Below are positions 44,868 through 55,539 of a stretch of DNA of 64,000 nucleotides, in pieces. This DNA comes from Takifugu bimaculatus (taxonomy: Eukaryota; Chordata; Actinopteri; Tetraodontiformes; Tetraodontidae). Under the pieces are notes generated by a model. It was not told the origin of the DNA. It worked only from the letters and a program-made list of their open reading frames with translations, and did no database searches. A program made the translations under genes and the position numbers. Each line of letters opens with the position of its first letter. The stretch's first letter is position 1. The stretch covers positions 2,396,956-2,460,955 of the forward strand of contig CP034985.2 of the NCBI GenBank assembly GCA_004026145.2, written 5' to 3'.

Positions 44868-46545
44868 TAATCTTTATTTATATAGCATTTGTTACAATCA
44901 AAATTGTTTCTAGGTGCTTTACAGAATCCCAGGGCCTGACCCCGAACAAGCAACAGTGGCAAGGAAAAACTCCCCTTTAACAGGAAGAAACCTTGAGCAG
45001 GACCAGACTCATGTAGGGGTACCCTCCTGCTGATGGGGGGCCTGGGAAGGGAGAGCGCGGAAAAGGGGGGAGGACAGGTAGAGGAGAGAATAGGTAGAAC
45101 ATAGAAATACAACATATTAATTAAAATAAGCTGCCGGTAGAGTCGAGTTGAGTGGGTCAGCGGGGTCGGAGGTGAGTAGGTCAGCATATGGCTATGAAGG
45201 CTGCGATACCTGTAGATGAATAGAGAAGAGTGGGGCAGCAGAAAAACTACACAAGAAATAACAACAGTGGTCTACTTGGTGAGGAGGAGAGGAGAGGAGA
45301 GGAGAGGAGAGGAGAGGAGAGGAGAGGAGAGGAGAGGAAACCATGACCCAGTGTGGTGACAGAGGCCTGTCAGGTGATCATGATTCTGGACCCTGGCAGC
45401 CCCGGCCTATAGCAGCATAACTAAGATGTTAACCTAGTGATTAGACGACCCCCTAAGTATGATAATTTGTCTGTCTATGATAGTAACTGTAACTACAGAA
45501 TTAGTGATAATAAGCTTTTTCAAAGAGGTAGGTTTTAAGCCTAGTTTTAAAAGTAGAGATGGAGTCAGCCTCCCATACCTGGACAGGGAGCTGGTTCCAC
45601 AGCAGGGGGGGGCTGGTAGCTAAATGCTCAGCCCCCCATTCTACCCCTAGAGAATCTGGGGACCACAAGCAGACCAGCATTCTGAGAGTGGAGCGGTCTA
45701 TTGGGTTGGTAAGGTGTCACTAGCTCCTCCAGGTAGGATGGAGCTAGGCCTCTGAGGACCTTGTAGGTCAGAAGAAGGGTTTTAATAAATATTCTCAATT
45801 TAATGGGCAGTCAATGAAGAGACGCCAGTAAAGGAGTTATGTGATCTCCTTTGTCAATACCTGTCAGAACTCTGGCTGCAGCATTTTGGATCAGCTGGAG
45901 GCTTCTTAAAGAGTTGTTTGGACACCCTGATAATAAAGAATTACAATAGTCCAGCCTGGAAGTAAAAAAATGCATAGACTAACTTTTCAGCATCATGCCG
46001 CGTCAGTAGTTTCCTAATCTTTGCAATGTTTTTCAGGTGAAAAAAGGCACACCTATAGACTATTTTAATGTGTGAGTTGAAGGACAGATTTTGATCAAAG
46101 GTTACTCCAAGATTCCTCACACAGAGACTAGATGTTAATGAGATACCATCTAGAGTGATCATGTGATCTAATCTATCCCTGAGAGGTTCAGGACCAAACA
46201 CCATGACCTGAGTTAAGGAGAAGGAAATTTGAAGACATCCAAGACTTTATGTCTTTAAGACAGGTCTGGAGCTTCACTAACTGCTCTGTCTCCTCTGGTT
46301 TCATGGATAAATATAGCTGAGTGTCATCAGCATAACAATGAAAATTTATCCCATGCTGCTGAATAATGTTTCCTAAGGGAAGCATGTATTCAATCACTAT
46401 GTTCGACACTTGACCACAAGTAGCTGGAAATATTGTCGAAACATTGACAAATGAGTGGGCCAATCCCAGCGGTGGGAATCCACACTGCCGTGGAGAAGCT
46501 ACACAGCATCTGCTTGGACTATTGGGCATTTGTCTTCGTGTCAGT
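44868..46545 (-). mobile_element. Rex1/L2-type LINE, truncated, with RT and 3' UTR
   Basis: On the minus strand the RT palm with CYADDTQLYLSMKPEETEQL (catalytic YADD, about 46310-46360) is followed by the thumb/C-terminal region. That region includes LGVTFDQNLSFNSHIK and FHLKNIAKIRKLL (about 45950-46150). The 3' UTR then carries a GGAGA purine tract (45281-45339) and ends at 44868 with the TTTATTTATATAGC motif. Stops and a frameshift near 46190 show it is dead, and the N-terminal endonuclease part is missing. Confidence 0.8.
45281..45339 (+). repeat. (GGAGA)n purine tract inside LINE 3' region
   Basis: About 11 repeats of GGAGA. The same motif sits at the equivalent place in the copies at 54.7 and 61.5 kb. 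Confidence 0.9.
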
Positions 46546-48373
46546 GACTACATAAAGTAGAGGACAACAGAGACTTTCACACAAAGGAAATTCATTTTTG
46601 GAACTCATCTGTGCATAACTCGAATGATTTTAGTGCTACGATTTAGACACGGAAGGGTGAAACGGGCCTCTCAATTGTGTTGTGTTGGAAATATTTAATG
46701 ATATTGTTGAATGCATGAATATCCGAATTGCAGGGACACAAACAGCAGTGGAAATGAGTCCTAACATGAGTGGTCGTTTTATTGTGATACTTCTCTCTAT
46801 AAAATCGATCCTTTGTATGTGTTGAGAAGAAATCGGGAATCTGTAGACTGGACAGGTAAAGAGCCATGAAGAAGATCATCGAAGCTTCTGGACAGGCTTT
46901 GGTTGGCTCTGGTTGAGGAGGGGCTTATGCAGTGTACCTGGACAAAAGTTGAGGCCTGATCACCCCTGGCTGGGTCACCCGAGTGACTCAGGTACTGAAG
47001 ATGTGTCCAGGTTACGCCACAAGAAGAATCTCATTACTAATCTGCCAACCATGAAGACATTTAAAACCAAATAAAAAGGTTTTTAAAATCAATTCAAAAG
47101 TGAATAGGAAGCCAATGATGTGTTGCTTAAACTAGAGAAATGTGATCTCCATTTTTTTTGGGGTACCAGATAAAAGAGGTGTTGCCATATTTTGGATCAT
47201 TAAGCATTAAGGAGAGTAGAGTCTGACTTTGCAGGGTCATTTGACAATTCTGGGACTTTTCAGTGGAGTGGATTTACACCTGCGCCACACAGGGCTAAAT
47301 GGAAGGGTTGAGATCTGGAATGCAACCACATTACTACAGCCAAATACTATTGCTCATTCTTCTCTGTTTTAATCAGAGCTATATCTCTAAGCTCAATGCA
47401 AAAGACTTATTTGAAAGGGAAACCCCAATGCTCAGTTACATCAGCTGCCACAGAACTTTTTAAGCAGCAAGCTTTGGAATCTCATCATAACAAAGATGAA
47501 CTTTAAAGATTCCTGATGCAAGTCTTGAATGTGCATGCACATAATGACACATAAAATGTGCATGCACACTCTCGTCCTACGTACTGGTTCTTATTTGAGA
47601 ACATAAGAAGTACATAAGAAGGGAATCAGGAATCAGAAATCTGGTTGCATTCCAGATCTTAACTCTTCCATTTAGCCCTGTGTTGCTGCCATTTTCATGT
47701 GCTTTTTTGTGGTGTTTCATACTCACTGCCAGAGACAATAGAAACCCTTAAGAAACACAATTAATGCATGTTCTCATTCTCCAGCTCTACCCCTGCCAAT
47801 ATTATGGGTCAGAAATTAAATGTAGGACTCGTCTTATCATTTACTCTTTGTTCGCCTGATATGTTTAAAAAAATCACAGATTTCCAGCAAATCTTGGACC
47901 AGTGTACAAAGCAAAACCGTAATTGCCTGTAATGTTGACAGAGCAGGACAACCTTTTACCTTTTATATTGGTACAGCATGGAGAAATCTGCAGTATGCCA
48001 GGGCATGAATTGTGGTGAGGACAGAGAAAAAGTGGTGGCAGAAGCAGTCCAGCAATCTGACACCAACCCATTCTAAATACAGTGGCAAAAAGCAGACCTG
48101 GAATTAGAAGTCTAAGATCAACCCTTTATGAGTCCACCAGCGCAAGGGACTGGACATAGCATGGAATGGTGCAGGAATAGTTGCAAGCTTCAGTTGAGGA
48201 AGAGATTAGCAGTGGCCATGAGGTAGCAAAGTGTCTGGATGAAGTGGCAGCAGGATCGGCACATCACCTGAAAGGACATCTGGCAGTGGAATTTCTTAAA
48301 CTAAGGGGTCTATGATGTCCTCCCCAGCCCATCTAACCTGTGATCCTGGTGCAAAATATAAAAATATAAAAAT
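46546..48373. other. Gene-free stretch
   Basis: No exon, RNA or identifiable transposon domain could be supported. Two inverted look-alike segments around 47290-47330 and 47640-47690 share the ATCTGG..TGCA..CCA wording and may be ends of a non-autonomous element. Confidence 0.35.
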
Positions 48374-48780
48374 ATGCACGCTCCCTGTGGTCCAAGACAA
48401 GGACACTGTACATCCCAAGCAGCTAGGGCAATGAGCGAAAGCCATTATCAAAGGAGACATGACTCAGACCTTAAATCCATGGTAGAGGCAATCACCAGGG
48501 AGATCAAGGGGATCAACACACTCAAGCTACAGTTAAGGCCATCCAGGATGTCAAGGAAGGACAGAAGCCTGAGAACATCAAAGAACTTCTCTGCTTATCT
48601 GCTCTCCACAGACTGGAAGATGACATTAGGCAACTGAGAGACAACTGAAAATTCCACCACACATCACCCAGTCCAAATTGAGACCAGACATCGTTTGGGT
48701 TTCTGAGGCTACAAAGCAACTGCATTGTGTTTTGGGTAGCAGCCGGAGGCAGGGACCTTGGCGGTCTGATCCCCGGCTGC
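48374..48780 (+). repeat. Fragment of another retroelement ORF
   Basis: The frame near 48675 reads LRPDIVWVSEATKQL, the wording of the C-terminal region of certain fish retroelement polyproteins. It is directly joined to the RTE-like LINE that starts near 48780. Short and degraded, so the assignment is weak. Confidence 0.35.
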
Positions 48781-50705
48781 ATAAACTGGCTCTAGGGACA
48801 TGGAATGTCACCTCTCTGGTGGGAAAGGAGCCTGAGTTGGTGCGCGAGGTTGAGAAGTTCCGACTAGATATAGTTGGCCTCACCTCGATGCACAGCAAGG
48901 GCTCTGGAACCAGTTTTCTCGAGAGGGGTTGGACTCTCTACCACTCTGGAGTTGCCGATGGTGGCAGGGGTGGCAATTCTCGTTGCTCCCCAGCTCAGTG
49001 CCTGCATATTGGAGTTTACCCCGGTGGATGAGAGAGTAGCCTCCCTTCGCCTTCGGGTGGGGGGACGGATCCTGACTGTTGTTTGTGCCTATGGTCCAAA
49101 CAGCAGTTCAGCGTATCCACCCTTTTTGGAGTCCTTAGAGGGAGTGCTGGAGAGTGCTCCTTCTGGGGGCTCCCTCGTCCTCCTGGGTGACTTCAATGCT
49201 CACGTTGGCAATGACAGTGTGACCTGGAGAGGTGTGATTGGGAAGAACGGCCCCCCTGATCTGAACCTGAGTTGTGTTTTGTTACTGGACTTCTGTGCTC
49301 GTCTCAGATTGTCCATAACGAACACCTTGTTCAGACATAAAGGCGTCCACATGTGCACTTAGCACCAGGACGCCTTAGGCCGCAGATCGATGATCGACTT
49401 TGTGGTTGTGTCATCGGATTTGCAGCCGCATGTTCTGGACACTAGGGTGAAGAGAGGGGCGGAGCTGTCAACTGATCACCACCTGGTGGTGAGTTGGCTC
49501 CGATGGTGGGGAAGGATGCCGGACAGACCTGGCAGGCCCAAACGTGTTGTGAGGGTCTGCTGGGAACGCCTGGCAGAGTCCCCTGTCAGAAGGAGCTTCA
49601 ACTCACGCCTCCGGGAGAGCTTTGACCATATCCCGGGGGAGGCGGGGGACATTGAGTCCGAGTGGACCATGTTCCGTGCCTCCATTGTTGAAGCGGCTGA
49701 CCGGTGCTGTGGCCGCAAGGTGGTTGGTGCCTGTCGTGGCGGCAATGCCCGAACCCGCTGGTGGACACCAGTGAGGGATGCCGTCAAGCTGAAGAAGGAG
49801 TCGTATCAGACCTTACTGGCCTGTGGGACTCCTGAGGCAGCAGATGGGTACCGGCGTGCCAAGCGGAGTGCAGCTACGGCTGTTGCCGAGGCAAAGACCC
49901 GGGCATGGGAAGAGTTCGGTGAGGCCATGGAGAACGACTTTCAGACGGCCTCGAAAAGGTTCTGGACCACCATCCGGCATCTGAGGAAGGGGAAGCAGTG
50001 CACTGTCAACACTGTGTATAGTGGTGATGGTGTGCTGCTGACCTCAACTCGGGATGTTGTGGATCGGTGGAAGGAATACTTCGAGGACCTCCTCAATCCC
50101 ACCAACACGCCTTCCAGTGAGGAAGTAGGGCCTGGGGACCTGGAGATGGGCTCTCATATCTCCGGTGCTGAAGTTGTCGAGGTAGTCAAAAAACTCCTCG
50201 GTGGCAGGGCCCCGGGGGTGGATGAGATCCGCCCAGAGTTCCTTAAGCCTCTGGATGTTGTAGGGCTGTCGTGGTTGACTCGACTCTGCAACATCGCGTG
50301 GACATCGGGGGCAGTGCCGCTGGATTGGCAGACCGGGGTGGTAGTCCCTCTTTTTAAGAAGGGGGACCAGAGGGTGTGTTCCAACTATAGGGGGATCACA
50401 CTCCTCAGCCTCCCTGGTAAGGTCTATTCAGGGGTACTGGAGAGGAGGGTCTGCCGGATAGTCGAACCTCGGATTCAGGAGGAGCAGGCATGTCCCTCCG
50501 GTAGGAGACCCCCGGGAAGACCCAGGACACGTTGGAGAGACTATGTCTCTCGACTGGTCTGGGAACGCCTGGTGATCCCTCCGGATGAGCTAGAGGAAGT
50601 AGCTGGGGAGAAGGAAGTCTGGGCTTCTCTCCTTAGGCTGCTGCCCCCGCGACCCGACCCCGGATAAGCGGTAGAGAATGGATGGATGGATGGATGGATG
50701 GACAA
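48781..50705 (+). mobile_element. RTE/Rex3-like LINE with internal deletion
   Basis: Plus strand. The endonuclease starts LGTWNVTSLVGKEPELV and includes [12 protein letters not shown] and TDHHLVVS, the latter carrying the conserved Asp-His of APE nucleases. The RT N-terminal region includes LLGGRAPGVDEIRPEFLK and SNYRGITLLSLPGKVYS. It then jumps from RIQEEQ straight to the C-terminal GRPRTRWRDYVSRLVWERL at about 50490, so most of the RT palm (including the catalytic Asp box) is deleted. There is a frame change near 48960 and a TAG at 49360-49362. It ends with GATAAGCGGTAGAGAATGGATGGATGGATGG, the (GATG)n tail expected for Rex3-type elements. Confidence 0.8.
49390..50667 (+). pseudogene. RTE-like LINE ORF2, RT core deleted
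   Basis: A 425-codon open frame covers the end of the endonuclease, a long basic linker, the first RT motifs and the extreme C-terminus. It lacks the RT catalytic core. An internal recombination that kept the frame, not point decay, made this copy inactive. Confidence 0.75.
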
Positions 50706-52228
50706 AGCAACTGGTCTTTCAGGGTCTGACACTTCCCTGAGAGCATAGAATGGAGGATGCTTAAGAGAAAAGAGGTAGAAGCGTGAAGAGCTGGTGGAGG
50801 ATTGTCGCACCAGATGCATGCCAGTGGAGGTGGGGAGCTCATGGTTCACCAGCAACTCCTAAACAAGGCTTATGGCATACTAGACATAATAGGTACTATT
50901 TGAAAGAGGGCCATTAATAACAACATGGAGGCTGCAGAGAAAGCATCCACATGGCTCTTTCTGAAGAGAGGAGAGCGGTGGGGGCAGTAGAACCCAACTT
51001 GGGAGCAGGCCGGTTCTGATCCACCTAGGTTGACATGCATGGATCAGGGTGTCTGTTGTGAGAACCCACCCGTTGACTCCAGGAAACAATCAGCCAGAGC
51101 GGATGGTTTAGAACCTTCCATGCCTTCCTTAAAGTCATGGACCAACGTATACCAAAATATAAAACAACAAAATGGGTTAAATTAACTCAAACAAGGCTAT
51201 AATAACAGATTTAAAAAAAAAAAAAAAAGTACGACAAGCTTCGTAAAACATATTCTGTAAGTGCAACATACCTTGAGCCCACGTTTAACTGAGGCTATAT
51301 ACTTTGTCCTTTGACCTTGCTTTATTGTTTCTTCTTGTCCTTTTTGTTCCTCTTGTTATCATTTTTATGTGGTAAATTAAACTAAAAGCACTTCTCACTT
51401 AAACAAAGTTCCATCTTTACAGGAAATACCAAAGCAAAAGCATAAATTCATGTGACTCCATTTACTGTGGGATCCTATACACTGATGATGTATCCAAAGT
51501 AGTGCACCAGGGGATGAAAGTACTTTAGAGAAGGTGACTCTTCACCTGGTCCTGATCCTCTTTGACTGGTCTTGGGAGATCTAACTTTACACTAACTTTA
51601 AACTTTCTTTATACATGTTGGCTTGGATTTTAATGCTTTGGTCTTCAGAGCCCAGAGCTGCCACTCCAAAGTTGAAACCTGCGAGTTAAACTCTGTAGTA
51701 GATAGTAGTTTTTTACCTTGTGAAACTTTTATTGCAATAAAGAAAACAATATAATTTTTTGATGTACAGTGTCAAATGCAAATGATCCAAAAGTGTAAGA
51801 AACTGTTGTTGTTATGTGCAGTTTGCTACCTCAGAAAGTTCAGATAGTCAAAAAATTATTCACTTTAGATAGGCAATCATATTTAGAAATATAAACATGA
51901 GAACAAAATGTAAGAATTTGATTCTTAAAATCAAACTAAGAGCAATTTCTTATAAAATATATGATGAAACCCAGTTTTAAAATCAAATACAGGCGCGCAC
52001 ACACACACGCACACGCACTCTAATTATTTGTGATTGGATGAAACAGATTATAAGAGCAAAGAGGAAACCAGAATGCCACACTTGGGTGTAGGTATGAACA
52101 GGTATGAAACTCAGGAACTAAGAAATACTTGTTGTTATGTTGTTTCATGAACTGACTGTGTGTTAGTCCTACTCTGTATATCAGGCTCCTAACTGCTGTA
52201 GTATTTTTACTTCACGTTTTACCTTTAG
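50706..52228. other. Gene-free stretch before the TAAR gene
   Basis: AT-rich DNA with a poly(A) run near 51210 and short AC runs near 51995. The untranslated first exon of the receptor gene may lie here, but no donor could be singled out. Confidence 0.4.
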
Positions 52229-52240
52229 GAGCCACAAATT

Positions 52241-53215
52241 ATGGAAGAGTCGGCTGTTAATAGAACTGCTGTAAATGACATACATCCATGCTATGAAATA
52301 CATGATTTTAACTACATTTTCACAAACAATCCTTCTATTATATGTTTATTACTATACACTTTCCTCATTATATTGTCTGTCGTCACAATTTGTGGAAACA
52401 TCCTGGTTATGATGTCTGTCATTTATTTCAAACAGCTCCAGAGTCCGACTAACTACCTCATCCTTTCTCTGGCTTTAGCTGACCTGCTTGTTGGTATTCT
52501 TGTCTATCCTTTAAGCATGGCATTTTCTCTTAGCTCCTGTATGTATCACGAAGAACTATTTTGCAAAATAAGAGCTAGTTTTGACATCACCCTGAGCACG
52601 TGTTCTATCCTACACCTATGCTGCATTTCTGTTGACAGGTATTATGCAGTGTGTCAACCTCTGACCTACGAAAGTAAAATCACTAATTGCTGTGTTGCAA
52701 TAATGATTCTGGTAAGCTGGGTAGTTTCTGTTTTGATAGGCATTTCCATCTTGATTGGTGGTTTAGACAATGACAAGTGTGAGGAAAGGTGTTTTATTGA
52801 TGTCCTCATTGAGAACACTGTTGGACCTATTTTGTCTTTTTACCTCCCGGTGGTCATCATGTTGTGCATTTACCTGAAGATTTTCCTCGTTGCTCAGAGA
52901 CACGTGCGCAGCATTCAGAGCACAACAGGGGTAGCCAATGTCAGTAAGATGCAGAGGAAGGCGACCAAAACACTGGCCATTGTTCTGGGTGCCTTTTTGT
53001 TGTGTTGGACTCCTTTCTTTCTTTGCATCACATTTGGGCCATTTACTCATCTTTCTATTCCAGTGCCTGTGATTGAATCTCTTAACTGGCTTACACTGGC
53101 TAATTCAATGCTTAATCCCTTCATATATGCTTTCTTTTACAACAGATTCAGGGTAGCATTTAAAATGATCATTTCTGGAAAAATATTTCAGGATGACTTT
53201 GACACATTGCATTAA
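52241..53215 (+). CDS. Trace amine-associated receptor (TAAR), plus strand
   Basis: A 324-aa rhodopsin-class GPCR. Landmarks: N-glycosylation site Asn7, N53 of helix 1, LALAD (Asp81) of helix 2, Cys108, amine-binding Asp115 (position 3.32) exactly 17 residues before the DRY motif (132-134), FLLCWTP (252-258) in helix 6, and the TAAR fingerprint NSMLNPFIYAFFY (288-300) in helix 7. The expected Trp of the fingerprint is Arg302 here. Helix 5 lacks the acidic residue used by diamine-type TAARs (Gly at that place). TAARs detect volatile amines in olfactory neurons through a Golf-type pathway. An AG acceptor ends at 52228, so a separate 5' untranslated exon is likely. A paralogue lies convergently at 59.7-60.7 kb. 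Confidence 0.92.
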   Translation: MEESAVNRTAVNDIHPCYEIHDFNYIFTNNPSIICLLLYTFLIILSVVTICGNILVMMSVIYFKQLQSPTNYLILSLALADLLVGILVYPLSMAFSLSSCMYHEELFCKIRASFDITLSTCSILHLCCISVDRYYAVCQPLTYESKITNCCVAIMILVSWVVSVLIGISILIGGLDNDKCEERCFIDVLIENTVGPILSFYLPVVIMLCIYLKIFLVAQRHVRSIQSTTGVANVSKMQRKATKTLAIVLGAFLLCWTPFFLCITFGPFTHLSIPVPVIESLNWLTLANSMLNPFIYAFFYNRFRVAFKMIISGKIFQDDFDTLH

Positions 53216-54509
53216 TTAGTTACGTCTGAAATTGTATATGTGTGTGATGGAAATGTGATTTTGTTGATTAAAATGACACAAAAGTGCCACTAATTTGATT
53301 AACAATTGTTTTAGAATTTAAGACATTGATGATGACGATCCTGAAGAAGCAATAAAGATGAGAATGCATATTTTAACTGCTCCGGCTGAGACATGCCTAC
53401 AATTTGTGCACAATTTTGTTTACCTAATTGGGATCTGACAGCATATAATACACATTATAATTGAGATTATTTATTTATACAAATATAATAAAGCAGAAAA
53501 AGCATTGATCTCTGTCAAGCAGCATCTTCCCACATATTGCAATGTGCACCCATAATATAGTATAAATAAAGTTTAAAGGCAAGAGTAATACAGGCTAAAT
53601 AACATAGTAGGTTCCTGTTCCTTTGCACATGATCAACATTTCCTGACATTTTTATTTAAATCTGTTCATAAGATAATTTCTGGAAAAATAAGTCAAACTT
53701 ATTTTAACACAGAATTACTTATAAAAGTGCATAAATGTGCGATGGAAATTGTATAAACTGCTGCTGAGTAAAAGCATCCAAACATGCTGAGCATAAATCC
53801 TTACAATATATATTTGTAATCAGAATATTTGATATTGATTTGATGTAAATGGTTTGACATCATTTAAAGATTATGGATAAACTTTGACCTAAATTAAAAA
53901 TGAACCATGAAATTAATATCACTGATTCGTGTATCTGTGTATCCCATTCACTGCCACACCTGTTTCTGTCTGCCAATTTAACTGATCTTACATAAAGTAA
54001 GCAATTTAAAAAGATTGCATGCAATTTTGGTTCATTTAATTAAGTGCTGCTGTGGTAGCTAATGTTATCTTCAGTAAAAATGGCTTCAGCACACTAAATT
54101 TGTGTAAATATTTGTTTTTCTGTAGTCTGTGTGATGTAGATTTGTAGTTCCGACAAAACATTATAAGTCAAAGCTGATCAGAACTCTGAGGCTATTAAAT
54201 TTCGGTGTGGTTAGAAACTTGGAGGCACTCAAGGACTGATGATATTGGAAAAAAAGAAATGACTGAGATCTTCAAGGTCACATAAGTGATTAGTTTTGCA
54301 TTACATAGGATAGAATTTTATCCTAAATGAACAAAAGTTTTGCCCCATCCGTGTTTAAGGGTGTTTTTTCAGTGTCAGTGCTTCTGGAGTTGTAGATATA
54401 AGGATGAATCTCAAACTTGTGACAAAACACTCCTCGCTACAAGATCAAAGGTTGTCAATCAATCAATACAATCAATCAAATATATCAATATATCAATCTT
54501 TATCAAATC
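53216..54509. other. Gene-free stretch
   Basis: AT-rich DNA downstream of the plus-strand TAAR with several possible AATAAA hexamers (for example near 53568). No exon or RNA gene was recognised. Confidence 0.4.
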
Positions 54510-54960
54510 AAATCAATCTTTATTTATATAGCATCTTATACAATCAAAATTGTTTCAAGGCACTTTCCGGAATCCCAGGGCCTAACCCAGACAAGCAACA
54601 GTGGCAAGGAAAAACTCCCCTTTAACAGGAAGAAACCTTGAGCAGGACCAGGCTCATGTAGGGGCTGACTGGGCTCCTGCTGATGGCCGGCTGGGTAAAG
54701 AGAGAGGAGAGGAGAGGAGAAGGAGGGGGAAGAGGAGAAGGAGAGGGAGAGGAGAGGAAAAGGAGAAGGAGAGGGAGAGGAGAGGAGAGGAGAGGAGAGG
54801 AGAGGAGAGGAGAGGAGAGGAGAGGAGAGGCACAGAGCACAGAAACACACAGAAAAATAAACTATACAATGGGTCAGCGGGGCCGAAGGTCATCATGCTG
54901 CTCCGAAAGGCGGCGATACCTGTAAATGAACGGGGGGGGGAGCAGAAAAACTACACAGGA
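54510..54960 (-). mobile_element. LINE 3' end (Rex1/L2 type) with GGAGA tract
   Basis: Minus-strand copy of the 3' end starting at AATCAATCTTTATTTATATAGC and carrying AGTGGCAAGGAAAAACTCCC and AGGAAGAAACCTTGAGCAGG. A 130-bp purine tract of GGAGA units (54699-54830) is embedded. It immediately precedes the chromovirus gag relic. Confidence 0.75.
54699..54830 (+). repeat. Expanded (GGAGA)n polypurine tract
   Basis: Pure purine strand of 132 bp with AGGAG/GAGAGG units, the longest of three such tracts in the window. Confidence 0.92.
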
Positions 54961-54987
54961 ATCATCATAACTAGTCTGTTCCTCTTT

Positions 54988-55525
54988 CCAGGCCTTCTCT
55001 GCGGAACTTCGTAAGGTTCTTGGGCCTGTTTCTCTGGGCCCGGATGCCACCGGGCGACTCATGAGTGTGAAGCAGGGAAGTCGGCCCATTGCTGACTACG
55101 CTATCGACTTCCGTACCCGGGCCCGGCTTAGTGACTGGAGCCCAACAGCCCAGTGCGACGCCTTCCTCAATGGGCTAGCGCCATACATAAAGGATGCGTT
55201 GGTTCCCTTTGATCTTCCGCCCTCCCTTGATGGACTCATAGAGCTGACTTCTAGGCTGGACAGGCGCATCCAGGCAAGGAGAAGAGAGCTACGCCAGGGA
55301 GAGGCGGAGCACCGGTCGTCTGCCCGCCTGCGAGGATCTCCAGCCGCCTCCAACCTTCTCACAGGGCCCGCATCTGGGGGGGCCGAACCCATGCAGGTGG
55401 GACACACCAGCCTGACTCCTGCGGAGCGAGAGCGATGACGACAGGGGAACCTCTGTCTCTACTGCGGACAGGCTGGGCACTTTGTCTCTCATTGCCCAGT
55501 AAAAGGGAGGGCTCAGCAGTAGACG
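54988..55525 (+). pseudogene. Chromovirus gag remnant with CCHC knuckle
   Basis: A capsid-like helical region (SPTAQCDAFLNGLAPYIKDA) runs to a TGA at 55436-55438. The same frame then continues with a zinc knuckle [14 protein letters not shown] (Cys-X2-Cys-X4-His-X4-Cys) and a TAG near 55525. The gag start is missing and pol follows in another frame, as in many gypsy elements. Confidence 0.75.
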
Positions 55526-55539
55526 GGGGCGTACTGCTG

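Noticed and set aside
48374..48637. 87-aa ORF as a host gene
   Set aside because: Directly joined to retroelement wording (LRPDIVWVSEATKQL) and the RTE-like LINE; more likely repeat-derived.
54536..54925. Ser/Leu-rich and Arg/Glu-rich ORFs
   Set aside because: Artefacts of the GGAGA purine tract in a LINE 3' end.
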